NCBI GenBank assembly: GCA_951799425.1
Contig: OX637410.1
Span: 4,340,001 to 4,404,000 of the forward strand
Direction: 5' to 3'
From: Ilex aquifolium
Taxonomy: Eukaryota; Streptophyta; Magnoliopsida; Aquifoliales; Aquifoliaceae
DNA length: 64,000 bases
Shown here: piece by piece, positions 20,878-32,589 of the stretch
How positions within the stretch are numbered: the first letter of the stretch is position 1
Layout: every line of letters starts with the position of its first letter
Notes under the pieces: model-generated
The model's database searches: none
What the model was told of the DNA's origin: nothing
Seen by the model: the letters and a program-made list of their open reading frames with translations, nothing else
Program-made: the position numbers and the translations under genes

Positions 20878-22685
20878 TGCTTGATTTATTTCCTTGTTGT
20901 TCCTAAGCTCTGGACATCACTCTTTCAAGGTATGTAAGATATATGTGTAAAAAAGGGGGAAGTATCACTCTCCCTTGGAATGATGTCAAAAGAAAGGGCA
21001 AGGGAATGGAGTAAAATGAAATGTGTGAGTGAAAAAAAATGCTTCCCAAGTGCAAGAAGACTTTTGTATGTCGTGTTTTACTTGGAGAGTACTCCAAGGT
21101 CGTCTCCTCGGGGAAGGATGTGAATCGTGTAGAAGGTGATTTTAGTGAAAGAAAAGTGTAAAATTTTTTGTTGTTTGGAATTGGTTTGTGATTTGAGTTG
21201 TAATGAAATTAAGATGGGAAAATAAGTGTTGGCTAATCCGAAGGGTTCACTCCGATGGGGATGCCAAGACAACTCGAGTTCTTCCTCCAATAGAGCATAG
21301 ATGTACGATTGATTCGTAGGAAGCTAGGGATGAGATGGAAGTGAGGATCCAAGCATAACCCGTGACCAGGCCTACGGGATATCAAAGACTCACAACCGCA
21401 TCCATTCTCAACCCAGTCAAACAGAGCCATCGTACTCTGAGAGGAGGAAAGAAAATGAGTTGTACAGACATACCCAAGTGGAGGTCTCCCTTGGATTAGC
21501 CAACTAAAAAGCTTAGCTCCTCATGCTTAAGGTAAAGACAACAATATAATAAGAAGACATTATAAAGAGATGAAGTTTGTAGCTAAGTTAATGGAAGAAA
21601 CATAAACTAAAAGATAATGCATCTACTACCCATTTTAAGCTAAGAAAATGAAGAACATGAATGCATTAATGGTAAAAGCTTGAATAGACGATTAAAATTA
21701 AAAGCAACTTGAAATAACTAGCATTAAAGACTTCAAACAAAGCTTAGAAAGATCTTACATGAAATTACAAGACAATGTGTGGAAGAAAATGCAAAAATCT
21801 CAATTTCTCTCTCTAATACTATTCATCTTCTTCCTAGACTCTCTCTCTCTATATTACAATGTATCTTAGCTCTCCTCTATAATGGTGGAGAAGCTTCCCA
21901 AAAACTTCCATGGAGCACTCCCCAATGTTGTGTGATCTGATTCCCATCATGGGGGCTGAGAGGGATGGGATGGTGCAGGCTAGGACAAGTCTAGCCTTTC
22001 TCTCTTGCTATGCCTCTTCTCTCTCTTCCTCATTAATGCAAAAGCCATCCAAGTCCAAGTAGAGGTGAGAGGAGGCTCCTAGACGTGCAGGGGATGTCAG
22101 GGGATCTGCTGGAGAAGTGTAAGTGGGACCCCCAAATGGCAGAGCTTGAGTTGTAGGCTGTCTGGGCAATCTGGGCAAAACCTTCCGGAAGGTTTGTGCA
22201 GGAACAGTTAAATGAAGAAGTCAACAGGCAAAACCTTCCGGAAGGTTTCACTCCAGTAAGAAAAATCTTCCGAAGGTTCATTCCAGTAGACAAAACCTTC
22301 CGGAAGGTTTCACTCCAGTAGGCAAAACCTTCCGGAAGGTTCATTCCAGTAGACAAAACCTTCTGGAATGTTTTGGCAGTGAAAAAGAAATCCAAGGCAA
22401 AACCTTCCGGAAGGTTTTTACCCAAACCTTCTAGAAGGTTTTCAACCAATTTGAATTTTCTTGGTTTCTTCTCCCTTCAAACCTTCCTCTAAGCTACCCC
22501 TTCCTCTTCATTGACATCAAACACTTCCATGGGGGTTTAACTCATACCATTTACATCATTTTACGTACATTCACACAAAACTCCATAAGAATGAAGATTA
22601 AACACATCTCTCCCTAATTTCATGACAAAAGCAAGTATAAGAGGCATAGTAGCATACAAAATATGTCATGTTTTTGTGCTAATCA
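20878..22685 (-). repeat. 3' LTR of B2 (Athila family 3)
   Basis: 1808 bp, minus-strand start TGATTAGCAC, end ATCAAGCA. It carries the densest TTCCGGAA array of the window (22179-22440) and the GGGGGTCCCAC box at about 22125-22136. The preceding internal sequence reads CTCAAGTTGGGGTTA as polypurine tract. Confidence 0.85.
22179..22440 (-). promoter_or_regulatory. TTCCGGAA palindrome array in U3 of B2
   Basis: About eight units of the type AACCTTCCGGAAGGTT occur at roughly 22179, 22232, 22267, 22295, 22325, 22357, 22399 and 22426. Central dinucleotides vary (CG, TG, TA) while the TTC and GAA arms persist. The interval 22330-22342 reads TTCNNGAANNTTC, the plant heat-shock element consensus with three units. 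The array lies just upstream of the conserved CAGCCTACAACTCAA region. Confidence 0.6.
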
Positions 22686-22699
22686 TAACCCCAACTTGA

Positions 22700-23003
22700 G
22701 TTTTGCTAGTCCCTATCAAACATTATTTCAAACCACAGCTATAAACTACATTAAACATTCATTAATACTAGTAATGTCAAAACAACCAAAATCCAAAACT
22801 CATAATGTAATTATAGAAATAACTTGGGCAATGATATAAATGCAACGACTGTGGTATTTCCATTGATCATTCCAAAAAGTTCTTTACAACGATTCAAGTT
22901 TCAAAACAAAACGGCCAAAACCTAATGACACTTCTACTGGCCGACACTAGGAGCCCTAGCTGTGTACAACCAAAAGTCAAAACAAAACAAAAGACAAGAA
23001 TCT
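22700..23003 (-). other. B2 interval between third ORF and 3' polypurine tract
   Basis: An AT-rich non-coding stretch. The multi-hairpin module found here in A, C, D and B1 is not recognisable. Confidence 0.4.
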
Positions 23004-24329
23004 TCAGTCCATATCAGTCCTCTTTCTAAATTCGAATGAACCCCTGTCCTCAGGTTCATACTCGTTCTCCATCTCCTCCTCAACATTGTCATCACCATCA
23101 TCATCATCATCCATCTCCACAGTCACTGAGGGAACAGGAATAGAAACTGCGGGTCCAGCTGAAGGCTGTGGGGGTGGTGGTGGTCCTCCGGGGACAAGCT
23201 CACTTGGGAAAATATGCTCAAAGACCCTTGTAATCATGGCAGACATCATGTGCACAGTGGACTCCAATGTGTCCATACGCTGTGCCAAGGTATAGGCAGG
23301 AGCTTGTGGTGGTGCTGACGAAGAAGTCCCAGCATCTAACGGCAGTGCACCTGGAGCCCTAGCTCTCTCACCCCCAGTCCTGGCAACCCTCTTCAGACTG
23401 CTAGACTTGCATATGGCTCCAGAACCTGGAGGGAGCAGTGTATCATGTGCATCGAATTTAACATCGGCTAGTTCACAAAGACGAATGACAAGACTGCCAA
23501 AGGGGAGATTTGCCTTTGGCTTTGCAAGCCGGGCAAACTCTCGCATCTCCAACCAAATGACGTATGCCACGTCAATTGTAACTTCTGTCATGAAAGCATG
23601 AAGCAACGCCAACTTCTCAACGTTCGGGCTCTTCTTCGAACCCCGGGGGATCATGTTAGTGTGAAGAATCTTACTCATAACCCCGTAATCGTGCTTGAGG
23701 CTCCCAACCAATGTTGTTCCCGTGAACGTGGTCGGGTCCTCATAGGTGAGGGGTACGTACTCTTTGAGAGTCCTACCCCCTTCTACATTGTGTGAGTAGA
23801 CTGGGGTGGTCGGGGGAGGCCTCTCATACCCCATCGTTGTGGTAATGGTAGCGGGGGTTACATCAAATGTTATGCCCCTCATATTCATTCTTAAATTACT
23901 CCCATTTTCTCCAAAAACCACCAGCTTCTGGTAAAACTCACGACACCACCCCAAGTGATACCCCTTGACCTCCTCAAATCACGACTTCAAACCTCGTTCT
24001 TCAATAATTTTCACTATCTCATGTGTAGCCCCGAGAGAAGTTTTATCCACCCATCGCTCACAAGTTACTCCTTTCTCCTCAATATGTTGCCTGCGGGCGT
24101 CGTGTCTCACTTTCGTCCTCTGGTACGCCCTATCTTGGGAGCCAGGACCCTCCCCGGTCCTTTTCCTAGAAGTAGAGCCAGAGGGGGGTGGAGGAGGCCC
24201 GGTGTCGGCGTTCTTGGTTCGGGCCATGAGCATCAACAGTGCCCCGACACCTAGAAACATCAAAAACATCCGCCATATGCGCTTCAACGGCTCAAAAACT
24301 TCCAAAAACATTCCATTAATCCTAGCCAT
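23004..24329 (-). pseudogene. Athila third ORF (env-like; plant transposon protein type), B2
   Basis: The N-terminal part (24329-23960) has a Pro/Ser-rich stretch and a basic cluster SRKRTGEGPG that resembles a nuclear signal. The main part (23954-23004) includes WCREFYQKLVVFGENG, GITFDVTPATITTTMG, SLPFGT-like LPFGSLVIRLCELADV and a very acidic tail (DDDDDGDDNVEEE). It aligns with the copy A, C and D third ORFs in the LPFG region and general layout. No membrane segment is evident. The copy is broken. A palindrome array precedes it (24607-24715). F at 47247-48238 is a partial sister. Confidence 0.7.
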
Positions 24330-24606
24330 TTCAATGGGGTCTAGTATGGTTGGAAAAGTTCAGAGAAACCGCACAAGTTTGGGGAAGATGACAACCTAGG
24401 ATTTTTGTGGAACACCCTTGAGGTTTTCAGTTAAAATGCTCAAAGATTCAACCCTAAACAAGAGAGATCAAGAAAATTGAGAGTAGGGAGGAGTGATTTG
24501 AAATTTAGAAGAAAATAGGAGGAGATGAGAGGGTCTGGAAGTAAGAAATGGATTGGAAATGCGAAGGGTTTTTCGAAATTTTCTAACTTGAAGCTCTCGT
24601 TTTTGG

Positions 24607-24715
24607 TTTCCTGTCCAAAACCTTCTGGAAGGTTTTGCTTACTGCCTAGGTCAAAAAATTCCAGTAGGCTAAACCTTTCGAAAGGTTTATGACTAACCTT
24701 CCGGAAGGTTTTGCC
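24607..24715 (-). promoter_or_regulatory. TTCCGGAA-type palindrome array upstream of B2 third ORF
   Basis: Three palindromes (TTCTGGAA, TTTCGAAA, TTCCGGAA within AACCTT...AAGGTT) lie about 280-390 bp ahead of the minus-strand third-ORF start; two are paired at about 23 bp. They are the same class as in this element's LTR U3. Promoter role inferred. Confidence 0.55.
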
Positions 24716-26560
24716 TTTGCTGCAAAACCAATCATTTGTTCAAAAATTCACATCCAATCTAAATCTCCTCACTCCAAAACATTGTAACACCTCCCTAAGA
24801 CATCTAACCTATCAAAAACTTGAATCACACCTATGAACCACAATTGAATGATCATGCCCAAGGTCATTTCTGAAATTGCAACATGATTTAAGATTTTGAT
24901 GTTTTAAAAGTACAAAGCATGGATTTCTAATTTAAACTACCAAAATGAATACTCAACCTGTAAAACATGAATTCAAACAATACAAGTATTCCTAATTCTT
25001 ATCAAATATCGAAAGTTGAGCAATATTCCCCCATCCTTAAAGCATAGGGCTACCTAACACGTCGTTCAACTGCCTGAACCAAGCACACATGAACATCATT
25101 ATAGCCTTAAAATACTAGTCTAAAGTATGCACCTGCACATTCATTTTCAAACTCGTGTGTGTGTGGATTGGACAAGTAATTTGAGCCTTTATGCAACAGA
25201 ATTCACATTAGAATGGCTAGCCAAATTCAGCTTCAATGCAAATCTCACCAAAGGTCACTCTTAACAATGAAACACACTCTAGTTATCCTGGCATGCACTC
25301 CGTGTGTACATGTGAGATATAATCTTGTGTACAAAAAAAAGTGTGCTCACATGTAATCCAAAAATGAAGTTCATGTATGAAAATGAAGCGACTTTGGCAT
25401 AATCTCATGAAAAGAATGCTAGGCATTGGGTAGCAAGGCTAACTCATCATTTTCTTTAAAATTATGCATCTCCCATGCTTCTCTAGATCACTTAGGACTT
25501 CGAAGGTTATAATGGGGTCTTGGGGTGATATTGAGGCAAAAGAAACGAAGGATATAGGATAACAAAGAGGGTTGTTCCGAGTGAAAGGCTATTATGTCAA
25601 AAACACCTCCCTTTTCATGGGGTTTTCATTCTTAGAGTATCACCACACTCTTTGTTTCTTTTCTTTCATTTCCTTTTGATCATTCTTTTATTATTCCCAC
25701 CCCTTTTCTTCCTTTTCTTGAATTTTCATTCTCTCTTCTTCTTTTTTCGTTTGGTTCTTTGAGTTTCAACAACAATTATCCCTTCCTTGAATTTTCACAC
25801 CACACTTCCTTCACTTTTGCGATCACTCATATTCAGCTCAAGGAACAACCAAGGTAAGGTAGATATTCTTATTTTCATTGGCTTGGTCAAGTACGTGGCA
25901 TAGAAACGAATTTCAATTAGGCTCAATCATGGCACTAGGGATAATATTTTCACAAGAAAAAGGCTAAGGCTCGAAATTTCAAAAATGGCCTAAGATCACT
26001 TCCAGGTAAGCATAGGAGAGCATTGCACATTCAAGACAAGTCAATCAACTACATAAATGCACCTAACTGAAACAAGCACAATGAGACTATTGAAAAAATT
26101 TGAAATTTAAGAATTGTTCCTTGAGTAATTGTAAGTTCCCTCAAAAAAGGATTGGCACTAAAGCTCTCATGGGTTCTTACTCATCTCCACTATTTATGTC
26201 AAGCCTAAAATATGAATCTAATCCATAAATTGCTAAAATTACACATTCAAGGAGCACATACGGTTGAGTTCAAAAGCAGATATATATGTGATACTCACGC
26301 ATAGGATTAACTTCTATAATATGCTCATGTGCTCAGGGTTCAAAACAACAATCAACCTATCAACTAACCTAAGCACTCTTAATAAGGGAATACATATCAA
26401 CATTCAGATATTTTTCACAAAAATTTTCAAAATTTCCACATAATTTGCACTATTGTGAACAAAAATCTGTATGTATGTGAAAGATGAATGTTCACCACAA
26501 AAATTGGTATTATCCACAAAAAATTCCAAACATTGGTGTATCATACAAATGGTGCACCTC
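24716..26560 (-). other. B2 long spacer between internal polypurine tract and third ORF
   Basis: Non-coding. It includes blocks matching the A, C and D 3' spacers (GATCTTAGGCCATTTTTGAA-type near 25985, and the block at 25480-25590 shared with B1). In A, C and D this spacer follows the third ORF; here it precedes it. Confidence 0.55.
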
Positions 26561-26596
26561 ACCCCCCAACTTGTTTCATGCATTGTCCTCAATGCA
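26561..26596 (-). promoter_or_regulatory. Internal polypurine tract with TGCATTG...CAATGCA hairpin, B2
   Basis: On the minus strand TGCATTG, AGGA and CAATGCA form a 7-bp inverted repeat (26579-26596), followed by AAGTTGGGGGGT (26560-26572). Compared with copy A the outer two base pairs differ on both arms and still pair. Confidence 0.6.
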
Positions 26597-26832
26597 ATAA
26601 AAAGATATGAAATGCAATGAAAGACTGTAAAATGATGAGTAGGGTTAGAGAACACCTCGCAGTTGAGCTTTTGCCAAAAACACCAATATCTGAAACTAAG
26701 AAATCAACAACACTATATGACAAAGAAATTGAGTAACAAGAAATAAAAGTGAAGTTAGTAAATAAAAGCAACTGTACACTAAGAAGTATAAAAACTTTTA
26801 CTCTTCCACCAAGTCCGGATACACCGGATCCG

Positions 26833-29465
26833 TCAAATCCTCCTCACTCCTTGTCCCTCAAAGCCCTCAAAAAAAGGCTTAAGTCTTTGGCAATTGACTT
26901 TGAATGTCTGGCCATGCCCGGAGTTTGTGACTTCTACAGCTCCATTAGGGTAGGCCACCTTGACAAGATAGGGGCCATCCCAACAGGATCGGAGTTTGCC
27001 TTGGAAAATAAAGAGACGAGAGTTGTACAAGAACACTTTTTGGACGGGCTCAAATGATTTCCATACAATGGATTTGTCATGAAAGATCTTAGTCCGCTCT
27101 TTTGAAATTTTGGAGCTCTCATACGCATCTCTTCGAATCTCTTCCAATTCATTCAATTCTAACTTCCTATGCTCTCCCGCCATTCTCAAATTGTAGTTCA
27201 AGGTCTTTATGGCCCAATAGGCATTGTGTTCCATCTCAACTGGCAAATGGAAAGTCTTTCCATAGACGAGCCGATAGGGAGACATGCCTAAAACAGTCTT
27301 GTAGGCGGTGCGGTAAGCCCATAGGGCATCAATCAGTTTGCCTGACCAATCTTTCCTATTTGGGTTAACCGTCTTCTCTAAGATATTCTTGATCTCCCTA
27401 TTGGCCAACTCGGCTTGACCATTGGTCTGTGGATGGTATGCGGTGGATACCTTATGTGTGACACCATATTTGTGCATCAAAGACGCAAATGGTCTGCTGC
27501 AGAAATGTGATCCACCGTCACTTATCATTGCACGAGGCATCCCAAACCTCGAAAAAATGTTCTCCTTGAGAAACTTGACCATGACCCAGTGGTCATTGGT
27601 CTTGGTTGGGATAGCCTCCACCCACTTGGACACATAATTCACTACCAGTAGAATGTATAGATAGTCAAACGAAATAGGGAAGGGATCCATGAAGTCAATG
27701 CCCCAACAATCAAATATTTCTATAACAAGTACAAGGGAGAGGGGCATCATGTTCCTTCGGGTCACACTACCCAAACGTTGACATCTATCACATTTTTACA
27801 AAATAAAAAACAATCTTTTATCAGAGTGGGCTAGTAGAAACCTGACTGTAGAATTTTTGCTGAAGTTTTCTTGGCAGAAAAGTGGCCACCGCATGCCTCT
27901 GAATGGCAGAATGCAAGGACATGCCACTATTCGTTCTCCGGTACGCATCTCCACATGACTTGGTCAGGGCAGTACTTGAATAGATATGGGTTGTCGAAGT
28001 AGAAGTACTTCACATCCGCCATAAATCTCCTTCGATCCTCCGGGTTCTACTGCGGTGGTATTTATCCTGTTACAAGGTAATTACATATGTCAGCATACCA
28101 AGGACACACATAATGAATTGAAAGTAAATGTTCATCAGGGAAGAAATCTAGGATATGAATGTGCTCATCGGCCTCGTGCACCACCAGTCGAGATAAATGA
28201 CCGGCCACCACGTTCTCCACTCCCTTCTTATCTTTGATTGTCAAATTGAACTCTTGGAGTAGGAGGATCCACCTAATGAGTCTCGGTTTGGCATCCTGCT
28301 TAGACAACAAATACTTCAAAGCAGAGTTATCAGTATAGACTACTATCTGTGAACCAATGATGTAGGAACGAAATTTATCTAATGCAAATACTACCGCTAG
28401 TAGCTCCTTTTCTGTGGTAGTGTAATTCATTTGGGCTTCGATAAGCGTCTTGCTAGTGTAGTATATTACATAAGGTCTATTATCCTCCCTTTGAATGAGC
28501 ACTGCGCCGACCGCGTAATCACTCGCGTCGCACATAAGCTCAAAAGGTAAATCCCACTTGGGTGGTCACATAATTGGAGGTGTGACAAGCATCCTTTTGA
28601 GTTTTGTAAAAGATGCCTCACAATCATCCGACCACTCGAATGGGACATCCTTAGACAGCAAGTTGGTCAAAGGGCGGGCCAATGCACTAATTTTTTTTAT
28701 GAAACGACGGTAAAACCCAGCATGGCCCAGAAACGACATGATATCCTTAACGACTCTCGGCGTAGGGAGGTTGGAGATGACCTCCACCTTTGATTTGTCA
28801 ACTTCAATACCCTTTCTCGAAACTATATGGCCGAGAACAATTCCTTGTGTCACCATGAAGTGACACTTCTCCCAATTCAAAACTAAGTTCTTATCTTCAC
28901 ATCTCTCAAGGACTTTCTCCAAATTTTCCAAACACCCACTGAACGAATCTCCAAAGACCGAGAAGTCATCCATAAATACCTCTACAATCTTCTCCACCAT
29001 GTCACTAAAGATTCCCATCATACAACGTTGAAAGGTTCCAGGGGCATTACATAGCCCAAATGGCATACGACGGTAGGCAAAAGTGTCATAGGGACAGGTG
29101 AAGGTAGTCTTCTCCTGGTCCTCCAATGCAATCTCGATTTGTTTGTAGGCGGAGTATCCATCTAAGAAACAATAGAATAGATGCCCCGCTACTCGTTCCA
29201 ACACTTGGTCGAGGAATGGCATTGGGAAGTGGTCTTTTCTTGTGCACAGGTTGAGCTTCCGGTAATCAATGCACACTCTCCACCCAGTGATCACTCTTGT
29301 TGGAATAAGCTCATTCTCTTCATTCTTCACAACAGTGATGCCCGACTTCTTGGGTACTACTTGCGTGGGGCTAACCCACTTACTATCAGCAATCGAAAAA
29401 ATGATGCCCACATCAAGTAGTTTCAACACCTCGTCCCTCACCACATCTTTCATGATTGGGTTCAA
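26833..29465 (-). pseudogene. pol: Athila pol: reverse transcriptase, RNase H, integrase, B2
   Basis: Reverse transcriptase has the box FMDDFSVFG (28951-28977) and VCIDYRKLN. RNase H carries DNSALKYLLSKQDAKPRLIR. Integrase has an [10 protein letters not shown]-like zinc region and [18 protein letters not shown] and [16 protein letters not shown], ending in a C-terminal part with [13 protein letters not shown]. Roles are as for copy A. The fossil frame is interrupted several times. Confidence 0.85.
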
Positions 29466-29480
29466 CCTTCTTTGTGGTTG

Positions 29481-32400
29481 TCAAGACGGTTTGGCGTCCT
29501 CCTCAAGATAGATCCGATGTGTGCAAATGATGGGGCTTATCCCTTTGATGTCGGCAATGGTCCAACCAATTGCCCCTTTATGCCTCCTCAACACCTCCAA
29601 AAGCTCTTCTTCTTGCTTTGCATCCAACATTGAGCTAATTACCACCAGAAATGTCTCATCTTCCCCAAGATATGCATACTTCAGATGGGATGGTAGTGGT
29701 TTCAACTCCAAATTGGGCTTCTGTACATCTGATGGAAAGATCTTCTTTTCTTGATGTGGAAACTTCTCAAATGTCGGGATCCATTTGTCTACCCCTTTCA
29801 AACTCTCTAAGTCCTCTCGCTCATCAACTCCCTCTAGACCAACATTCTCTTCTTCTTTTAACTTTAACATGCCCAAAAGTTCCAAGTGTTCTTCCGCCAA
29901 AGTGTCAATCCTATTGACTTCATGCACCTCCTCATCATCCCCCGGTTGCTTGGACAAGTTGAACACGTTGAGGTCCATAGTCATGTTTCCAAATGCAAGC
30001 TTCATGAGACCGTTCCTGCAATTAATCACAGCATTAGATGTGTCAAGGAAAGGTCTACCAAGTATTACAGGGATTTGGGAGCAAAGATTTGCAACAGGGT
30101 AAGTGTCAAGCACAATAAAATCAACAGAAAAGTTCCAAGTGTTCTTCCGCCAAAGTGTCAATCCTATTGACTTCATGCACCTCCTCATCATCCCCCGGTT
30201 GCTTGGACAAGTTGAACACGTTGAGGTCCATAGTCATGTTTCCAAATGCAAGCTTCATGAGACCATTCCTGCAATTAATCACAGCATTAGATGTGTCAAG
30301 GAAAGGTCTACCAAGTATTACAGGGATTTGGGAGCAAAGATTTGCAACAGGGTAAGTGTCAAGCACAATAAAATCAACAGAAAAGTAAAATTTATCAACT
30401 TGCACTAAAACATCCTCAACTACTCCCCTCGGTGTTCGGACACTACGGTCCGCCAGTTGAAGTGTGATTGAAGTAGGCTTTAAATCCTCAAGATGAAGTT
30501 GTTGGTACACCGAGTATGGAAGGAGATTCACACTAGCCCCCAAATCGAGGATCGCTTGCTCCACCCGACAATTTTTGATGGTTATGGCAATGGTAGGACA
30601 GCCGGGGTCCAAGATTGAGCTCACTTGCTCAGTGAGGAATGCCTTCTTGTGGACATTGAGCCTCCTCTTTACGGTGCACAAATCCTTCAAAATCTTAGCA
30701 CAAGATGAAATTTGCTTAATGGCATCAAGGAGTGGAATGTTGATCTTTACCTACTTAAACATTTCAATTATATCATCATAATTATCAACTTTCACAGATG
30801 GCTTCAAACGATTAGGAAAAGGAGCAGGAATAGGGGAGGCATGCACATTTCCATCACTCAAGTTTTCTTTCTCAACCACCTCACCACCCTCGACGTCACC
30901 TTTGGTCTCTTTTTCTATTGGCGATGTGGCCTTGGGTGCGACCTTTGGCACAATGGTCTTATCAATTTCCTTGCAACTTCGAAGGGTGGTGACAGCCTTG
31001 AGTTGCTCACAACTCTCTTTGATGGGCTCGGACGACTCAATCACATTTTGACTCTTGGGGTTCTCTTGGGGTTGAGCTGGGAATTTCCCTTTCTCTTGTT
31101 GTGATAACCCTATGTGATTGGTAATTTTTGTGAGTTGAGCCAAAATGTTGTTGTTAAAGGTGGTTTGGGTTTGGATGAAATTGTAAAGCACATCCTCCAA
31201 GTTCCTCTTATGGGGAGGTTGGTAGGTGGGAGGATTGGATGGCCCTTGGGAGAAGCCTTGTGGAGGTGGACTTGGTGAAAAATTTTGTGGTGTTGGGTTT
31301 GACGAATACCCTTGCGGATTGGACCGGGGGTATTAGGAGCTAGACGCTTAACCTTGGGACTGAAATTGATTTTGCCTAGGGGGCACGGGGGTTGTGTATG
31401 CATTAGAACCATGAGGAGTGGAGTTCTCATTTCTCCAACTAAAGTTCGGGTGATTGATCCAACCCGGATTGTAGGTGTTTGAATGTAGAGAAAATGATTG
31501 CCTCGTTTAGTTAAAGTCATTAACTTGCTCGTGATACACTTCCTTAAGCGCCCGGATGTTGGGCCACTCCGATATGGAATGCTCCACACTCTCACAAATT
31601 GAGCATCCCTCCTCAATCTTTGAAACATTTGACACCTCGTGCCTCCTATTGACTTCAAGACTTTCAACCTTCCTAGACAATTTGGCAATTTTGGAAAGCA
31701 AGTCTTCCCGGTCTCTCAAGTCATACATCCATCCCCCTTGTGATTGACTACTACCCGGAGACGTCCTAGGTACATCATTTGGATCCCTAATGTCCCAAGA
31801 TTGTGCATTCTGGGCCAACGTGCTAAAGTAGTCAAGGGCCTCATCGGGGTCTTTGTTTAAGAACTCGTCATTACACATCATGTCAATGAATTGTCTATGA
31901 CTCGGTGTGATTCCTTCATAGAAGAAACTTACCAATTGTCATGATTCAAAGCCATGATGTGGAATAGATTGTAGTAATTCCTTGTACCAATCCCAACATT
32001 GGTAGAATTGCTCATTGGGCTTCTCTGAAAAGTTTTGAATTTCCTTTTTTAAAGCAGTGGTCCTATGAATTGGAAAAAATTTATTCAAAAACTCCGAAAG
32101 CATTTGAGCCCAAGAGGTAATGGATCGAGGTCGCAAGGAATACAACCATGATTTAGCTTTATCTCTGAGGGAGAAGGGAAACAATTTTAAGCGAGCTATG
32201 TCCTCCATAGCATAATTAGCATTGAAGGTTGCAACTATATCCTCGAATTCCTTTATGTGCAAATAAAGGTTTTCCTTTTTAATTCTGTGGACTGTAGGAA
32301 GTAGTTGCAACATCCCGGGCCTAACTTGGAAGAGCTGAGCTTGGACCGGTAAGAGGATGCATGAGGGTGTGGTGTTGCGGGTAGGTTGAAGAAATTCCCG

Positions 32401-32580
32401 CATTGACCTCGCCGGAGGATCAACTGGGATATTGTTCCCTTCATTTTCGGGAGGGGGAAATTGCATTCGTGGATTGGGTATTCTAGGTTCTGGCAATCCC
32501 CCACCCCGTTGCATGTTTGGGTTGGCACCTACATTCTCAAAGTTATCACCCGCATCCTCGGGTGGGTCAATGAGGTGCAA
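29481..32580 (-). pseudogene. gag: Athila gag and protease, B2
   Basis: Gag core: ARLKLFPFSLRDKAKSWLYS and HRTTALKKEIQNF, then zinc knuckle CSICESVEHSISE. The protease region holds [18 protein letters not shown] and [17 protein letters not shown]. It is the closest sister of E gag (51669-52960), with conserved openings such as PPEDAGDNFEN. It includes a near-identical internal tandem duplication and other breaks. Confidence 0.82.
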
Positions 32581-32589
32581 TGCCTAACC

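Noticed and set aside
22179-22440. Regularly repeated palindromes resembling a CRISPR array
   Set aside because: Units are 8-16 bp, spacing is variable, there are no unique spacers of constant size, and the context is a plant LTR.
23086-24399. Plus-strand open frames over the B2 third ORF
   Set aside because: They are antisense to a recognisable minus-strand third ORF, and their compositions mirror its acidic and Pro-rich parts.
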